A DNA stretch of 64,000 bases from Terfezia claveryi (taxonomy: Eukaryota > Ascomycota > Pezizomycetes > Pezizales > Pezizaceae): NCBI GenBank assembly GCA_015179025.1, contig WHUX01000003.1, positions 372,001-436,000 of the forward strand, read 5' to 3'. Under the pieces are notes generated by a model. That model was not told where the DNA came from, ran no database searches, and was given only the letters and a program-made list of their open reading frames with translations. Positions 11,283 through 22,660 of the stretch are shown here, one piece after another (position 1 is the first letter of the stretch; each line of letters starts with the position of its first letter). Made by a program: the position numbers and the translations under genes.

Positions 11283-11808
11283 GCACTAGGAAACCCGAAA
11301 ATTGGAGGGATTTAGAAAGGCCGATTTGTCCTGGACTCCCGGAGGAGGATGGAGAACTGTGGGACGCAGTGCAGGCTTTCATCAGCTTCTTATATCAACG
11401 CCTCGCCCGAAGGACAAGCGTCCCCTAATTTTATGACACTTTGAGGGACCTCCGCATTTTCGGTTTTTGAGATTCGTTTTACTTTCGAGTTTATTTTCAA
11501 ATGTTTTAATCACTGGTGCTGCCACGAGATATTTGAGTGTTTTCGTTATTCTCTCTTTTAAGATTCGAATTGAGTCTATTTGTCGACACTTTCCTGTTTT
11601 GCCGCAAGGAAGTTGAGCTTTTCATCTTTATCTCTACTTGAATTTTGCAGTTGTTATCCCCGCTATTTTGTTTGCCGCGAGGCACTCGAGCCTACCAATA
11701 ATGTTGCTGTACATAGCCGTTAAACCTGGCAGATTAACTTATACTGAGTGATTTTTCTCTAAGAAAAAAAGAAAAAAATAAATAAAAGAAAAAAAAATTA
11801 AAACAAAG
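11283..11808 (+). mobile_element. LINE 3' fragment with A-rich tail
   Basis: A frame at about 11285-11428 ends in the C-terminal signature shared by the LINEs of this window: W..L..P, an acidic EEDGE block, then WDAVQAFISFLYQRL before the stop. Compare 27398-27480 and 63225-63300. Non-coding sequence containing GGCAGATTAACTT follows, then an A-rich tail at 11762-11808. It is a 5'-truncated LINE copy. Confidence 0.65.
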
Positions 11809-12547
11809 AGGCCACAGGCTCGCGGCAACGCGAATATAGCGTCAATTACTATCTCATGAAAGCTGAAATTCAATGCAAAGTGGGTTGATTGGCGCAGCCA
11901 TGACTTTTGTTATGGTTCACGGTGAGTGCAGTCATATAGCTTGAGTCTATACTAATAAGCTAAGTATTCGGTATACATCGGGCGGCGCGAATCCCATATA
12001 CAGATTTAGATCAAAACGAGCAGTATAGTAGTGAAAGAACGTGGCCACTGAATATGCTTTGAACGATTAATTTATTATGTCAATCGGTCTTCTGTTGTAT
12101 GAACTGACGGGAAGCATGGCGCAGTGATAAGCCTTCTACCGATTATGATTCAGTCAGGGGAATTCCCCGCGAGTTTGAGGTCAAGTGTATGGGCAAAATC
12201 GTGATCATGGCAGTGTGCCAGTTGATCGTATGTTGGCACCGCCCTGATGACCGTGTTCGCAATGTAAACTACACATTTAAATAAGTTTTTTTTGCTAACA
12301 AAATGTACTAGCTAAGGCATGCTGAAGCACCCTACAACTAGTGCTCAGAGAAATCGAATATCTCGCACGTAAGAAACATCCGACGGTCAAAAAAAAAAAA
12401 AATAAAATAAAATAAATTAAATTAAAGTCCACAGCTTAATTAAAGGTAACATAACTTAAAAAAACAAAGCAGCAGCATGCACACGCCACCTTTTAACGCA
12501 ACTGGATACCCCATATGTATACTAAATAGCTGATCTGCCAACCCGGA
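11809..12547. other. Non-coding spacer
   Basis: No coding frame was recognised. An A-rich simple stretch occurs at about 12390-12426, which may mark another old retroposon end. Confidence 0.45.
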
Positions 12548-13033
12548 TCACTCAAATGGCTGGAATGGTTCCCCAAAGCACTTCACAAATTCTCTTCTCA
12601 ACCTGAGTAGCATTGCATAAACACCCAGCATGGTAGAGTTGACTTTACGACCATGATTCTTGATAAATTGTCTCTGGGCGTCCGTAATCGCCCCCTCGTT
12701 TTGGTCCACATACTGCTCTAATCCATCAAATTGTGTCGCCCAATTTTGCGTCTCCCCGACGAAGTTGACTTGGTGAAAGGTTATTTGACTGCGGCACTCG
12801 TGCACGGTGAAGTGCAGCTTCTTGTGAGGGATGCCAGCTTCCTGATTTTGTTTGTACTGGCGGGCCTCCTCCAAGATCTTGTGCAAGGTTCCACGTGCAG
12901 AAAACATCAAGTCTAATGCTACCGCGTACGAGCGGCGGAGCTCAACCCCAGCATTTCTGCCGTTTGGGAACGGAACGGGATCCTCAGAAGCCGGTGCAAA
13001 ATAGTTCCAAGCTAGACGGTTGGCGTGTGCCAT
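12548..13033 (-). CDS. Hypothetical protein, 161 aa
   Basis: This is an uninterrupted minus-strand frame with an ATG at 13033 and a stop at 12548. The protein is soluble-looking, mixed helical, with a moderately basic C-terminal helix (LLRLRREFVKCF). It has no signal peptide or membrane span. Upstream on the same strand a possible intron (GT at about 13122 to AG near 13058) could join it to an earlier exon, so the true start may lie further up. The composition is coding-like and not AT-skewed by RIP, unlike the nearby transposons. I recognise no family. It is the best candidate for an intact host protein gene in the window. Confidence 0.45.
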   Translation of the reverse strand: MAHANRLAWNYFAPASEDPVPFPNGRNAGVELRRSYAVALDLMFSARGTLHKILEEARQYKQNQEAGIPHKKLHFTVHECRSQITFHQVNFVGETQNWATQFDGLEQYVDQNEGAITDAQRQFIKNHGRKVNSTMLGVYAMLLRLRREFVKCFGEPFQPFE

Positions 13034-13901
13034 TTTAATGCTGTATTTGGCTTTAAGATTCTACATACGATTGATCAGTTAACATCCTTCTAAGGCAGTT
13101 AAATAAAGATGACATCAACCAACCTGAGATGCAGGGCCAGCTAATTAAGTAGTAGAAGACTTAGAAGGATGATAGCAGGAACCGTAACGGATTGCTTGCT
13201 CTCTGTTTGGTGCTGAGGTAGTATGAAGAGCTTGGTGGATTTCGGAAAGCGTGATGTGATTATTTGATTCAGTAAGAGAGTAGCTACGCGTCCTTAGTCT
13301 ATAGCCCAGGGGTCCTAGCCATAACAAATAGCATCACACGTGAGACGATTCTGGCAAACAGCTGGGATACTTAATGTATTGCTGCCATCACTTGGCAGTG
13401 CATACAATCATAATCTGTAAATCATATCGACTACCATGGCCCATCCCCTCGTAGAAATAGCTGCCCTCGAGTCCTCTTGAAACAGCAGCGTCTCTACCTA
13501 TTTGTGACATCCCTTCAACCTCAACGACCCTCGATTATATCAACCACCTGGTCCTGGGACATTCCCTCCTCCACCAACTCGACTGTGACTGTTATTTTCA
13601 ATCAGCAACTGTAAGGGAAATTTGCATTTGATGTTATGAGAATATTACTGACTCTAGGACCATGCAGTGCTTAAGAACTTCCAACCCCAGACCGATCTAG
13701 CTGAGCCAGGCCCGGCCGGTAATAAGTCCTTCGAACTCTGGTGGTTATGTCACTGCTCTGCCTACTGACAAAAGAAAATGATGTTAGGTCACTCAGTGCA
13801 TATATTACTGTTTCATCTTCCTACACTGCCGCTGGAACAGCTACTCGAAATACGCCTGCCACGGCTGCCACCAAACGTACAAGCAGTACCTAACAGTTTC
13901 G
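13034..13901. other. Spacer, possible upstream exon on minus strand
   Basis: A minus-strand frame at 13145-13327 (60 codons) lies upstream of the gene at 12548-13033 and could belong to it if an intron is removed. The frames do not join cleanly by eye. Nothing else was recognised. Confidence 0.25.
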
Positions 13902-14435
13902 ATGTCACGTCACGAGCGGAGCCGAGGGATAGCAATCCCTGTCTCAGCAGAGGTTCAACCCGGCTGGTATCTAAGTGTCATCAGTTTGCAAACATTTGGT
14001 AATACCATGGGTAACGTGGGCCGTGGTGTCCGACTTCAAACGATCCGCAACCAAGCAGCGAGGCAAGCGATGTTGCAGCGCATTAATGACGAATACTTCT
14101 CAGCGAGCAATAGTAATAACGAAATAAACTCCAGTGATCGAGGACATACTGCCAGGGAAAAACGCAGTGTTAGATTCGAGCTTAGGGATCAACTACTGCC
14201 AGAACATCGACACGCGACTATTACACCCAGTCGTGTATACGAAAGGGAGGCCTGCGATGCTGAGCATAACATTCCTGCATTACCGATGGACGAAGCAGTA
14301 AATAAAGCGGGGCAATGTCAACCGGTGGAATTCTTCAGACACTGTGAGACCGAAAATCTTGCAGATGATGGGGCGGGATCCCAGGCACTCGCGAATGCCC
14401 CCACAGGCGACGGTGAGAAACCGCGTGACCTATAG
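13902..14435 (+). CDS. Hypothetical protein, up to 177 aa
   Basis: This is an open plus-strand frame. An internal ATG at about 14007 (protein starting MGNVGRGVRLQTIRNQAARQ) is a more natural start than the first ATG. The product would be hydrophilic, Arg/Asn/Glu-rich and probably helical in its first third. It has no known motif. It ends shortly before an antisense LINE tail at 14616. It could be a small host gene or chance. Confidence 0.3.
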   Translation: MSRHERSRGIAIPVSAEVQPGWYLSVISLQTFGNTMGNVGRGVRLQTIRNQAARQAMLQRINDEYFSASNSNNEINSSDRGHTAREKRSVRFELRDQLLPEHRHATITPSRVYEREACDAEHNIPALPMDEAVNKAGQCQPVEFFRHCETENLADDGAGSQALANAPTGDGEKPRDL

Positions 14436-14615
14436 GGTGGGTAAAGCCCCTTGGATAAAAGGAATGAATCCCACGCACGTGCCGTGGTCTGTTGCAAACT
14501 TGGGCCTTGAGGGGAGTGGATTACACTGATGCGCTTAGGATCACATTGAGTCACGGCCCTCTGCTAGTCAGGTGGGGAAAGTATTTCTTCTTGGTTTAGC
14601 CTTTTTCCTTGTCCG

Positions 14616-14830
14616 TTTTTTTTTTTTTTTTTTTTTTTAAAATACTTGGTACTCCTATGCAGCCCCTTAGGGGGGCTATGAGGAGCCACACGGAAACCCG
14701 GTGGATTCAAGGGAGAGGCAAGTTAATCTGCCAACCCCACGCAAACTAAATACACGGACAGAGACAAGGCCCCATGCTGTCATTAACGGACTAGCCGATG
14801 ACCCGGAGGCCTGACTGAGCCTTGTCCGTT
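14616..14830 (-). mobile_element. Antisense LINE 3'-end fragment
   Basis: A T-run at 14616-14638 (the poly-A on the other strand) is followed by the dispersed LINE tail in reverse: GGAGCCACACGG, GGCAAGTTAATCTGCC, and the upstream module with CGTTAATGACAGCATGGGGCC in reverse complement. The module order equals the 3' end of the LINE at 62591-63743. Confidence 0.75.
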
Positions 14831-16263
14831 ACATTTACCTACGTCTTGTGTCTTATATTTGTAGGGGTTCTACTTGTCGTGAATATGGTTATCTCCTTGT
14901 CTGTTATTATGGAGCTTTTCCTGCATCTCGGAGAATACCGGTAGCTTACTCATTGTCACGAAGTTTGTCCCCTAATGTGAAGTTGAATTATCACATTATC
15001 AACAGAACAAAAAGATAGTTGGGCGTCAGCCCAATGCACTCTGGTTATTTCGTTCAAGTATTCCGTACGTGATGTAACCTGGTGGAAAAGCCAGAATCCG
15101 GTGAGCTCGCATTATCAGAAACTCAGGAGATGAGAAACAGTGTTCTAGATTTGTATGGGAAAAGGAGATACCGTGTTATGAGAAGAAACTTAGGTGTATG
15201 CGTAATAGTACATGTAGTAGGATATACGCGCTTAAGCTGCAGATTTTGTGCCGTAGCAACCACATCATGCGAATTATTACAAACCAGGTTTCGGAAATGG
15301 ACAAGGAACTAGAGAAGATAAAAAGGAGATTCATAAATGTATATTTTTGTGCATGCTTTTTTCTACTGAGCTAGGCTTCGGGACCGTTAATGAGGTGACT
15401 GGAAAGGCTGCGGGGAAATGCATCTTACATATGGATGAATCATGATGTGGAAATTCCCGACATACCTATTGTCTTTTATGAGGCTACACGTGAAAGAATG
15501 CAAGTCTTGCATTTGTTTTGGTCTACAAAATGTGCATTAGTATTATAAATACTAGTAAGATTGATATAATATTTGTAGTTATTGATATCTGTAATTAAGG
15601 TATTTATAAAAGACCTCTAATTTTTTTGGCCTTGTTTCCATTTCTTCATAATATAATATTATATTTGTATTGAGGTATCTATGAAGATAACATACATTTT
15701 ACTCTTGTCCCTAATAGAAAATTCTATGCAGGAGATTCAGATATATATCATTTTCTGTTCATCAGAAAAACATATATCATGTTCGTTGTATGCGCGGAGC
15801 GCACACAATATCCTTTTGCATAACTAGTCGGTGTTCTGTGCTCTCCAGTCATGGCTTGATTATGTGCATCCTCATCAATTGTAACACCCCGCCAAATCGA
15901 TATCCAAAGCCGCGCCTAAAACACCATGCTAATAAACGAATCTACATCCAACCTGCTGGGAATCTACATGGTACGCCCGCTGGAACTTAGCATGCAATTT
16001 CGCAAGGGATATCACTGGCGAAGTCTCTGGCAACGTTGCTGGCAGTGTCGGAGGTGAGAAAAATTCTCGGATTGTACCAAGGTACTGTTTTCTTAGTCGC
16101 GTTGGACTCGAGTTTAGCGTATTGGATTATTGTTTAAGGATTTTGCTGTGACGTACTTGTTAATGCTGTGTATATGTTCTGGGCTGCTCGCGGGCGGCAT
16201 ACCCATTGTGCCGCTCAAGGGCAATTTAAATAATAACTCAATTTGGTGTATAATGCACTTGTA
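14831..16263. other. Non-coding stretch
   Basis: No coding frame longer than about 76 codons was seen, and there is no domain. The sequence is AT-rich around 15540-15780. It is probably eroded repeat DNA. Confidence 0.45.
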
Positions 16264-16990
16264 CAGTCGAACCTGTGACTTTGCATCCTATATAAGCGCA
16301 TATCCTCTGATAACGCATACCAAGCAATGACACACTAAGGGGCTAAAAACCGCATAACTGTAACATTGCATGCATACTTCTTGGCGCCTTCCCAAAATTC
16401 AGATTAGTGTGTACAGGCACTCTGAGATCGCATAGCAGGGTATGAGTTCAGCCGAAAACGTCGGATATTCTACCCTGGTCAACAGCAACTAACGCAGATA
16501 TTCGGATTCATTGTCATAGCTTAAAGAGCAGAAGTCCCACATCTTATCTTTTACTCCCTCCTCTTCACATAGGCAGCGCACAATGGCATCTGTACCATAT
16601 ATACCAACTTCCGATCCAACAGACGGTGAGCGTGCACTGCTCTATCGCTACCATTTAGCAGATAAATCAGCCTTAATTGAGTCTATTACTACTCTAACCA
16701 ACCGCATGGCAGACCACAATATGAAACGCAAGCAGCAATTCACAGGAGGAGGGTCGTGCAACCAGACTAAGCAGCAATCACACCTCGAGAAATGGCTTAG
16801 ATCCGATTAAAGTGGGTGGGAACGGGTCGGGATATCATGGGTTTAGTCGGGATATCATGTATTTAGTCAGTGTGTCATGTATTTAGGTTAATATCAGCTC
16901 TTTTTCTCATTTTCGCCGGTACCGCATAAACCTGTCTTACTGCATCAAAAGTGCTCTGACGGACATCATGCAGTAAGAGAGGTTCGACTG
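16264..16990. mobile_element. pogo/Fot1-type MITE with TA target duplication
   Basis: The ends CAGTCGAACCT (16264) and AGGTTCGACTG (to 16990) are perfect 11-bp inverted repeats extended imperfectly to about 24 bp. Each is bordered by TA (16262-16263 and 16991-16992). The TIR start CAGTCGAACC is typical of fungal pogo elements. It carries a 75-codon ORF. Confidence 0.87.
16583..16810 (+). CDS. 75-aa ORF inside a pogo MITE
   Basis: The ATG at 16583 sits in a favourable purine context (GCGCACAATGGC), preceded by a pyrimidine-rich leader with CTCCCTCCTCTTC. The product is polar: a central segment (about residues 20-50) could form an amphipathic helix (DKSALIESITTLTNRM), followed by a basic KRKQQ patch. 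It does not look like the catalytic part of a pogo transposase. It may be a deletion remnant of the transposase tail or a small captured ORF. Confidence 0.4.
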   Translation: MASVPYIPTSDPTDGERALLYRYHLADKSALIESITTLTNRMADHNMKRKQQFTGGGSCNQTKQQSHLEKWLRSD

Positions 16991-17084
16991 TACAGCCGTG
17001 CCATTGGATCTCCCTGTACCTCTATCGCTTGCCAGTCATAGTACGCTTGCTATAGAACCTGCTAGAATGTTCTACCGGCCATTG

Positions 17085-17282
17085 CCTGCTCCGAGTCATC
17101 GGCTAGTCCGTTAATGACAGCAAGGGGCCTCGCTCCTATACATGTATTTATTTCTCTTGCGCAGGGGTTGGCAGATTAACTTGCCTCCCCCTTGAATCCA
17201 CCGGGCTTCCAGGTGGCTCCTCATAGCTCCTCGTTGGGGCTGCATAGGAGTACTCAGTATTTAAAAAAAAAAAAAAAAAAAA
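17085..17282 (+). mobile_element. LINE 3'-end fragment with poly-A
   Basis: The tail modules occur in order: CCGTTAATGACAGCAAGGGG, TGTATTTATTT, GGCAGATTAACTTGCC, the CCACCGGG/CCAGGTGG hairpin, GGAGTACTCAGTAT, and an A-run at 17263-17282. The same tail ends the LINE at 63743. It carries no coding sequence, so it is a very short 5'-truncated copy or a SINE. Confidence 0.8.
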
Positions 17283-17884
17283 GGTCATTGCCTGCTACGC
17301 CCACTGTTCAGGGTAACTATGTTCGTTACTGCCGTGATATATACATACATAAAAATACGTTCGCACATACACACATTTGTATATGTTCTGTCCTGCCCGG
17401 GAATTTACGGATTCGCGAATGGGGGGTACCATTCGCGACTGGGATGTCCTGCCCGGGAAGCCACACGATTCTTGGGAGGGATGTTCTATCCACGAATACT
17501 GTCCTGCCCGGGAATCCAAAAATGAAATTCCTCCGGAGGACAGATCATGGGTCGTCGTCCCCGGGAATGCGATAACAAAATGTAGTAATTTAGAGAGGGT
17601 ACCGAAATAGTAATAAGTATTAAAATAAAAAAAAATGGAAGATGAAATACACCAGTGCTAACGAACATGAATTGTATAAAATTCAGCATGCTGGCTTATC
17701 AGTACCGACGAACATGAGTGGTACTTAGTATTGAAATATCACCATGCTCCTCAATGTCTTCTTCCAAGTGTTCTTCCAAGTCCACTTCCAAGTCCAATTG
17801 CGACTGTGCATCTTGGTCGATACAAGCGTCCAAGTAGCTATGAGATGGATGACAGCGGCTTCTACATTGCAAATAGGATTTAAC

Positions 17885-18725
17885 TAGGCCTGGGCACGAG
17901 CCGAGCCGGCTCGAGACTTGGGCTCGAGCCACGAGCCCGAGCCGGCTCGAGCCCAAGGTTACACAGGCTCGAGCCGGCTCGAGCCAGGGGCGGGAAAGTC
18001 TCGAGCCCGGGCTCGAGCCCGGAGGTCGTTGCAACCGCGAAATACCGAAGGTACCCGAGGTGTGGAAATCTTCAAAATCTGTTGCAGTCCCACCCTTACT
18101 CTGTTTTTTTTTTCACCTCAATGACACCTCCGCCGGAGTCCACTACACCCCTTGAGAACTACAGTTATACAGTATCTTGCCCTGGATCTTGTTGGTTTAA
18201 CAACTATCTCTGCATTATCTCTTCTCTACATTTATTAATCGGGAATCTATTCAGGATGGGCCATCGCGTCGCGCATTTATTATTTAAAGTATTTACAAGT
18301 GCAATCGCCGACCTTACCGACCACGCCTACCAACACAAGAAGAGAAACACCAATTAACGCGATGGTTGAAACTTACAAATTGCTCGGTTACTACAATATT
18401 GCAGTCCTATGTATCGTCTGATTTCGCTGGGTGATAAGGGTACAAATTGATTCTTTCCTATTTCCATGTCTGTTTATATCAGTATCTTTCATATTTCTGC
18501 GTCTTTCTTATTTTCCATGGCCTACATAGTTATGTAGCGATGTAGTTCTTGCAATTCTCGCGAGCCGGCTCGAGCCTGTATGCGAGCCGGCTCGAGTCTT
18601 GGCGGCTCGAGCCGGCTCGAGCCTCTTTTCTTAAAGCTCGAGCCGGCTCGAGCCTCCTTTGTAAACCACGAGCCGGCTCGAGCCTACCCCCAGGCTCGGC
18701 TCGAGCCGGCTCGTGCCCAGGCCTA
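17885..18725. mobile_element. Non-autonomous hAT element with 8-bp duplication
   Basis: The ends TAGGCCTGGGCACGAGCCG and CGGCTCGTGCCCAGGCCTA are perfect inverted repeats. The identical 8 bp GATTTAAC stand at 17877-17884 and 18726-18733. The subterminal zones are dense in GCTCGAGCCGGCTCGAGC palindromes, matching the full element at 6958. The interior (about 18060-18540) has no transposase. It is an internal-deletion or captured-filler derivative mobilised in trans. Confidence 0.93.
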
Positions 18726-18984
18726 GATTTAACACAGCTGTATTGTCGGGTTTGACATTTCCCCTTGCACTTGTAGGAATTCTATAATAAATGTAAGTCT
18801 TGGTAGAAAATTAAAACAGAATTCGGAAGACATACTTCAACTAATTGCAATATGGCGAGCAGCTTCAACGAAGTGTGATATATTGCTGCGCAATATCAGG
18901 CCATGCCAGAGGTAGAGATATTAAATCCTTTTAGAATTCGAATATTAGGTGCATCTAATTAGTCTAGAGTGCTTAGTAGCTCAC

Positions 18985-19262
18985 AAGTTGGATAGTGTCG
19001 ATCCAACAGGGAGCTGAGCGGATGCCATACTGAGAGTGGCAAGCCTACGTATAGTTACTGTAAGTTCAGCTAACTGGCAGGCATACATTCATTGAGTGGC
19101 GAGCCTACTTTAACTGGCCAGTATAAGTATCTTATAGTGAGCCTACGTTAACTGGCAAGCATACGTATCATGTGGCAAGCCTACCTTAACTGGCCAGAGT
19201 GCTTAACTGGCCTGTATACGCATATCCACCGGTGAGTCTACCTTAACTGACCACCATACTTG
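18985..19262. repeat. Degenerate tandem repeat (GGCAAGCCTACxTTAACTGG)
   Basis: Phrases such as GTGGCAAGCCTACG and TTAACTGGC recur about eight times with loose 30-35 bp spacing. Similar words (GTGGCAAG, GGTGAGCCTACG) occur inside the MITE at 4898-5356, so the two arrays probably derive from one ancestor. Confidence 0.55.
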
Positions 19263-19411
19263 TAATGGGATAATTCCCGGGCAGGACAGAACATATACAT
19301 TACTTGTACATATGTAACTCACATAAAGACACACATACACACTCACTTTACGTGCATATCTCAGGTGAAGTGGTCTTTTGTTGGCTATTCATCTATACAT
19401 CATTGCTAGTA

Positions 19412-20265
19412 CAGATGACTCTCGTTACAAGCATATCGTCGGGACGGGGGTATGTATGCTTATAACCAATATATGCTTATAACTAGAGAAATTTATTACT
19501 AGGTAGGAAAGCCTCCGGAATGACACAATAAATACTAGACATGCATACAAATAGTAGAGAGACATCAGGAAGAAGGGGAGGATGCTCCGGAAGTACCCAA
19601 AAAATCAGTTATCCTGCGCTGAACATGCTGTCGCCTGCGTTCCATCTCAAGAATCTCAATCCCTTCTTTCTCAAGCTTGAGTGCGCAGTGGTATTAGCTG
19701 AAGGGTGAAAAGAGCAGCAAGCCTTCAATGTATGATTCTGAAGGTCCACGAGGCCTTTTTGGATTAAGGGTTTTGCTGATTTGCGACTGCGTCGGTTCTT
19801 TATTTGGGTTTTCTGATTAGAACCAGCGTTTAATATGCCTCCATGTTAAACTCGGGTTCTGTTTTGCATATGTCCGTATACTCTGACGTTCCACCTCCGA
19901 CCATGGCTGACATCGCGGAACATTTGAAGAACTCTGTGCAGAAGCCATAGAATGCCGTATGTTGTATTGAATATTGTATGTGCTGTGTGTGTTGGATGTG
20001 TTGTATGTCGTGTACGCTGTGCGGGGTTATTTCGTGCCAACCAGACTAGGTTATTTCTTATCGATAAACCTCTAGTTGTGGTTTAGCAGCCTCTAGTTGT
20101 GGTTTAGCGGTTCTCTTGTTACAAGCATATATATGGTGACTAAGCAGAAACCATAAGAATATTCTTGTAATAAGAATATGCTTATTTTACTATGTGGGAC
20201 GGGAGGAGGTATGCTTGTAACCAATAAATGCTTGTATCTAGTATGCTTGTAACGAGAGTCATCTG
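19412..20265. mobile_element. pogo-type MITE (CTCGTTACAAGCATA family), TA duplication
   Basis: The ends CAGATGACTCTCGTTACAAG and the inverted copy closing at 20265 are flanked by TA (19410-19411 and 20266-20267). Internal subterminal copies of TATGCTTGTAA/ATGCTTAT occur near both ends. A relative is at 24520-25237. A TGCCAACCAGACTA footprint at about 20036-20050 interrupts the shared sequence GCGGGGTTATTTC..TTATCGATAA and duplicates GGTTATTTC around itself. Confidence 0.87.
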
Positions 20266-20422
20266 TATTACTGTCCATAACCTTGTTAGATAGCTATGTA
20301 GCAAGTATATGCATAGTGGGTTTGGCATCAGATAGAGCAGTTTAAGATGGATCAAGTCAAGACAAAACACTTGTAGGATAAATAATTTCAAGGAAGCTAT
20401 TATAATCCTCTCACAGTTATTT

Positions 20423-21006
20423 ATGAAGTTGGCAGTATACTGGAAAAGCAACCTAGAAGCAAGAGTAATAAAAGAGACGTTTCATTGTGCAGCGGTGGAG
20501 GCAGGAGGTGTTGTCTGGGTTGGGGTTTATGCAAACGGAAGATGGAAGGCGGCAGAGTGGGATAGTTTCTTCAACGCATTACAATTGGTAACAGAAGGCA
20601 AAAAGGCAGCGCTAATCGGGGATTGGAACGCTCACCATGAACAGTGGGAGCCAGGAAGGCGGGACAACACACAAGGCAAAAAGTTGTGGGACTTTCGGTG
20701 GAACATGGGTTTGCCTTGTTGGATATGGAAGGACCAACATGGGAAAGAACAAGCAATGGCAACACGGAACACAGCCGAATTGACTTGATCTGGACCAAAG
20801 GAATAGAGGTGGGAGGACAGGAAAAGGAGAAAATCATGTCGGACCACTGGGCATTGGCCGTGACAATCAAGGGGTTGACAAGAGGTGAAGTGCAAATTAG
20901 ACAGGGGGTGGACTGGGATGCCCTGAACCAGGAGATGTCAATAGTGGAAGAAATGGAGACCGAAGAAGAAAAGGAGAAGTCCCTACGCAAAGCTGGTCAA
21001 CCTTAG
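20423..21006 (+). pseudogene. LINE endonuclease region
   Basis: Endonuclease/exonuclease/phosphatase fold nicking enzyme of the LINE. The motif GDWNAHH lies at about 20620-20640 (asparagine of the catalytic site), RIDLIWTKG at about 20778-20805 and SDHWAL (catalytic Asp-His) at about 20838-20856. The first motif is in one frame and the other two in another, so a frameshift occurs between about 20640 and 20780. The N-terminal strand with the catalytic Glu is missing. Downstream to 21275 the linker contains RWWDDEL but also several stops. Confidence 0.8.
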
Positions 21007-21275
21007 GAAGGCCTTGGCGAAAGAGCTCAAGATATGCAACGCCAGCAAAAGGTGGTGGGACGATGAGCTGACAACGTAGCTGAAGGCAACAAGAAAAGCA
21101 AGATGGAAAGATAGGGTGGAAGGGGAGATGGATGAGTAAAAACGGAAGAGATGGAGTAAGGAAAAAGGCAACCTGCGACGTATGATCAAGAGGAAAAAGG
21201 AGGATTGCTGGGAAAAATTTGTGAAGAGAATGGTGTAAAGGACCCCTGGGAAATAGTGAAACGGGCAAAAGATCC

Positions 21276-22308
21276 GTGAAGGATAAAGGGGACCATGCAA
21301 AGCTAATAGATTTAGTTGGCACAACATTAGAAAGGGATGAGGACAAGGTGCAGGGGCTTAATCGAGACCACTTTGGCTGGGAAGAAGATGGGAGACAATG
21401 CAGAGAAGATGAGATGGAAGGGGATGGCAGCAGAGGAGCGGAGGAGGAAAGCAAGGTGCAGTTGAGGAAGGAAGTCCTTGAAGCTTTAAAAGGAACGAAG
21501 AATGGATCAGCACCAGGACCAGATGGCATTAGCTACCGTTTCATTAAGGAATGCCAAAGAAGTCCGTTAGGAGAGAGGCTGATAGAAGAGGTAGTAGACA
21601 ACTTGTTGGAAAGAAAGATACCAAAGGAGTGGCAGAGTTCGAAAGTGGTCTTTATATCCAAACCAGGGAAAGACCACAGTAGGACGAAGGGGTGGAGACC
21701 GATTAATCTAATCAATTGCATCGGGAAGTTAGTGGAAAAGGTGGTAGCAAATAGGCTTCAGATAGCAGGTCTCTTCCATGAAGGACAATTTGGGTCTGTG
21801 AAAGGACGATCAGCGATAGAAGCCGTCATGCGAAGTGTGAATAAAGCAAAACGGTGCTTAGGGAATGAGGGAACAGGAGCATGGGGATTTTGGGATGTGA
21901 AGGGAGGTTTCCAGAACGTTAGGGAGGAAGAGGTGATAGCGGAGTTAGAGAAGTCAGAAGAGGGGAAGAAGTGGATACTATATGTGAGGCAGTTTTTCCG
22001 AGCTAGGGAGTTTGAGGTGGAATGGGACTCAAAGATACGGGGAAAGGGGCGAACGAACATTGGGGCACCACAAGGCTCACCCCTGTCACCAGTCATTTTT
22101 CTAATATGGCTAGCCCCAATCCTGAGGAAGATGCAGGCAGCAGAAAAAATGGAGTATAAGATCTGGGATATCGGCCTGCCCTCTTATGTGGATGACATAC
22201 ATGCAGGAGTAATGGACGAGAGCTTATCCTTCAAGGAACACTGGAAAAGCAGGATCCAGAAAGCAAGGAGCATGTTGGGAAGATGTAAAGGATTCACAGT
22301 GGTCGCAA
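21276..22308 (+). pseudogene. LINE reverse transcriptase domain
   Basis: Non-LTR reverse transcriptase. The frame from 21276 shows GSAPGPDGISYRFIKECQ (motif 1), WRPINLINCIGKLVEKVVANR (motif 2), FWDVKGGFQNV (an A-motif with the usual first Asp kept), GAPQGSPLSPVIF (motif B) and SYVDDIHAG with catalytic Asp pair at 22191-22196 (motif C). The core is thus intact. The reading frame is cut at 22309 by a GC-rich insertion, and the thumb region resumes after 23370 with stops. Length and motif order fit Tad1-clade elements. Confidence 0.9.
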
Positions 22309-22439
22309 CGGGCCAGGCCGTCCTACAGGCCGCCGGAGGCCTGGCCAGCCGGCCGAGGTCCGTGCTGGCCTGAAACAGCCTGGACCGCCCCCGGCGGAGT
22401 ATCTCGTGGTCTGGGCCGACCTCTAGGCCACGCAGGCCA

Positions 22440-22656
22440 GTCCAGGCCATGCAGGCCAGGCAGGCCATGCAGGCCGGTCCAGGCGGTCCAGGCGGTCCAG
22501 GCCGGTCCAGGCGGTCCAGGCCGGTCCAGGCCGGTCCAGGCGGTCCAGGCCGGTCCAGGCCGGTCCAGGCGGTCCAGGCCGGTCCAGGCTGGTCCAGGCC
22601 ATGCAGGCCGGTCCAGGCGGTCCAGGCGGTCCAGGCCGGTCCAGGCGGTCCAGGCC
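22440..22656. repeat. GGTCCAGGC minisatellite, left array
   Basis: The 9-10 bp units GGTCCAGGC and CGGTCCAGGC alternate with CATGCAGGCC. About 20 units were counted by eye. On the other strand the array reads as Pro-Gly-rich frames, which are artefacts. Confidence 0.9.
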
Positions 22657-22660
22657 AGTT

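Larger units (their letters stand above)
17380..19297. mobile_element. Inverted-repeat-bounded element (about 1.9 kb), unclassified
   Basis: The left end TATATGTTCTGTCCTGCC continuing into CGGGAATT recurs as a perfect 26-bp inverted copy at 19272-19297. Looser similarity extends outward about 50-70 bp. The left part holds three more copies of CCTGCCCGGGA (about 17449, 17501, 17558). A hAT element is inserted at 17885. There is no transposase frame. It could be a large MITE or an accidental pair of repeats. Confidence 0.5.

Noticed and set aside
20897..21529. 210-codon minus-strand frame
   Set aside because: It is antisense to the LINE linker and RT frames and has only low-complexity Ser/Leu/Pro composition.
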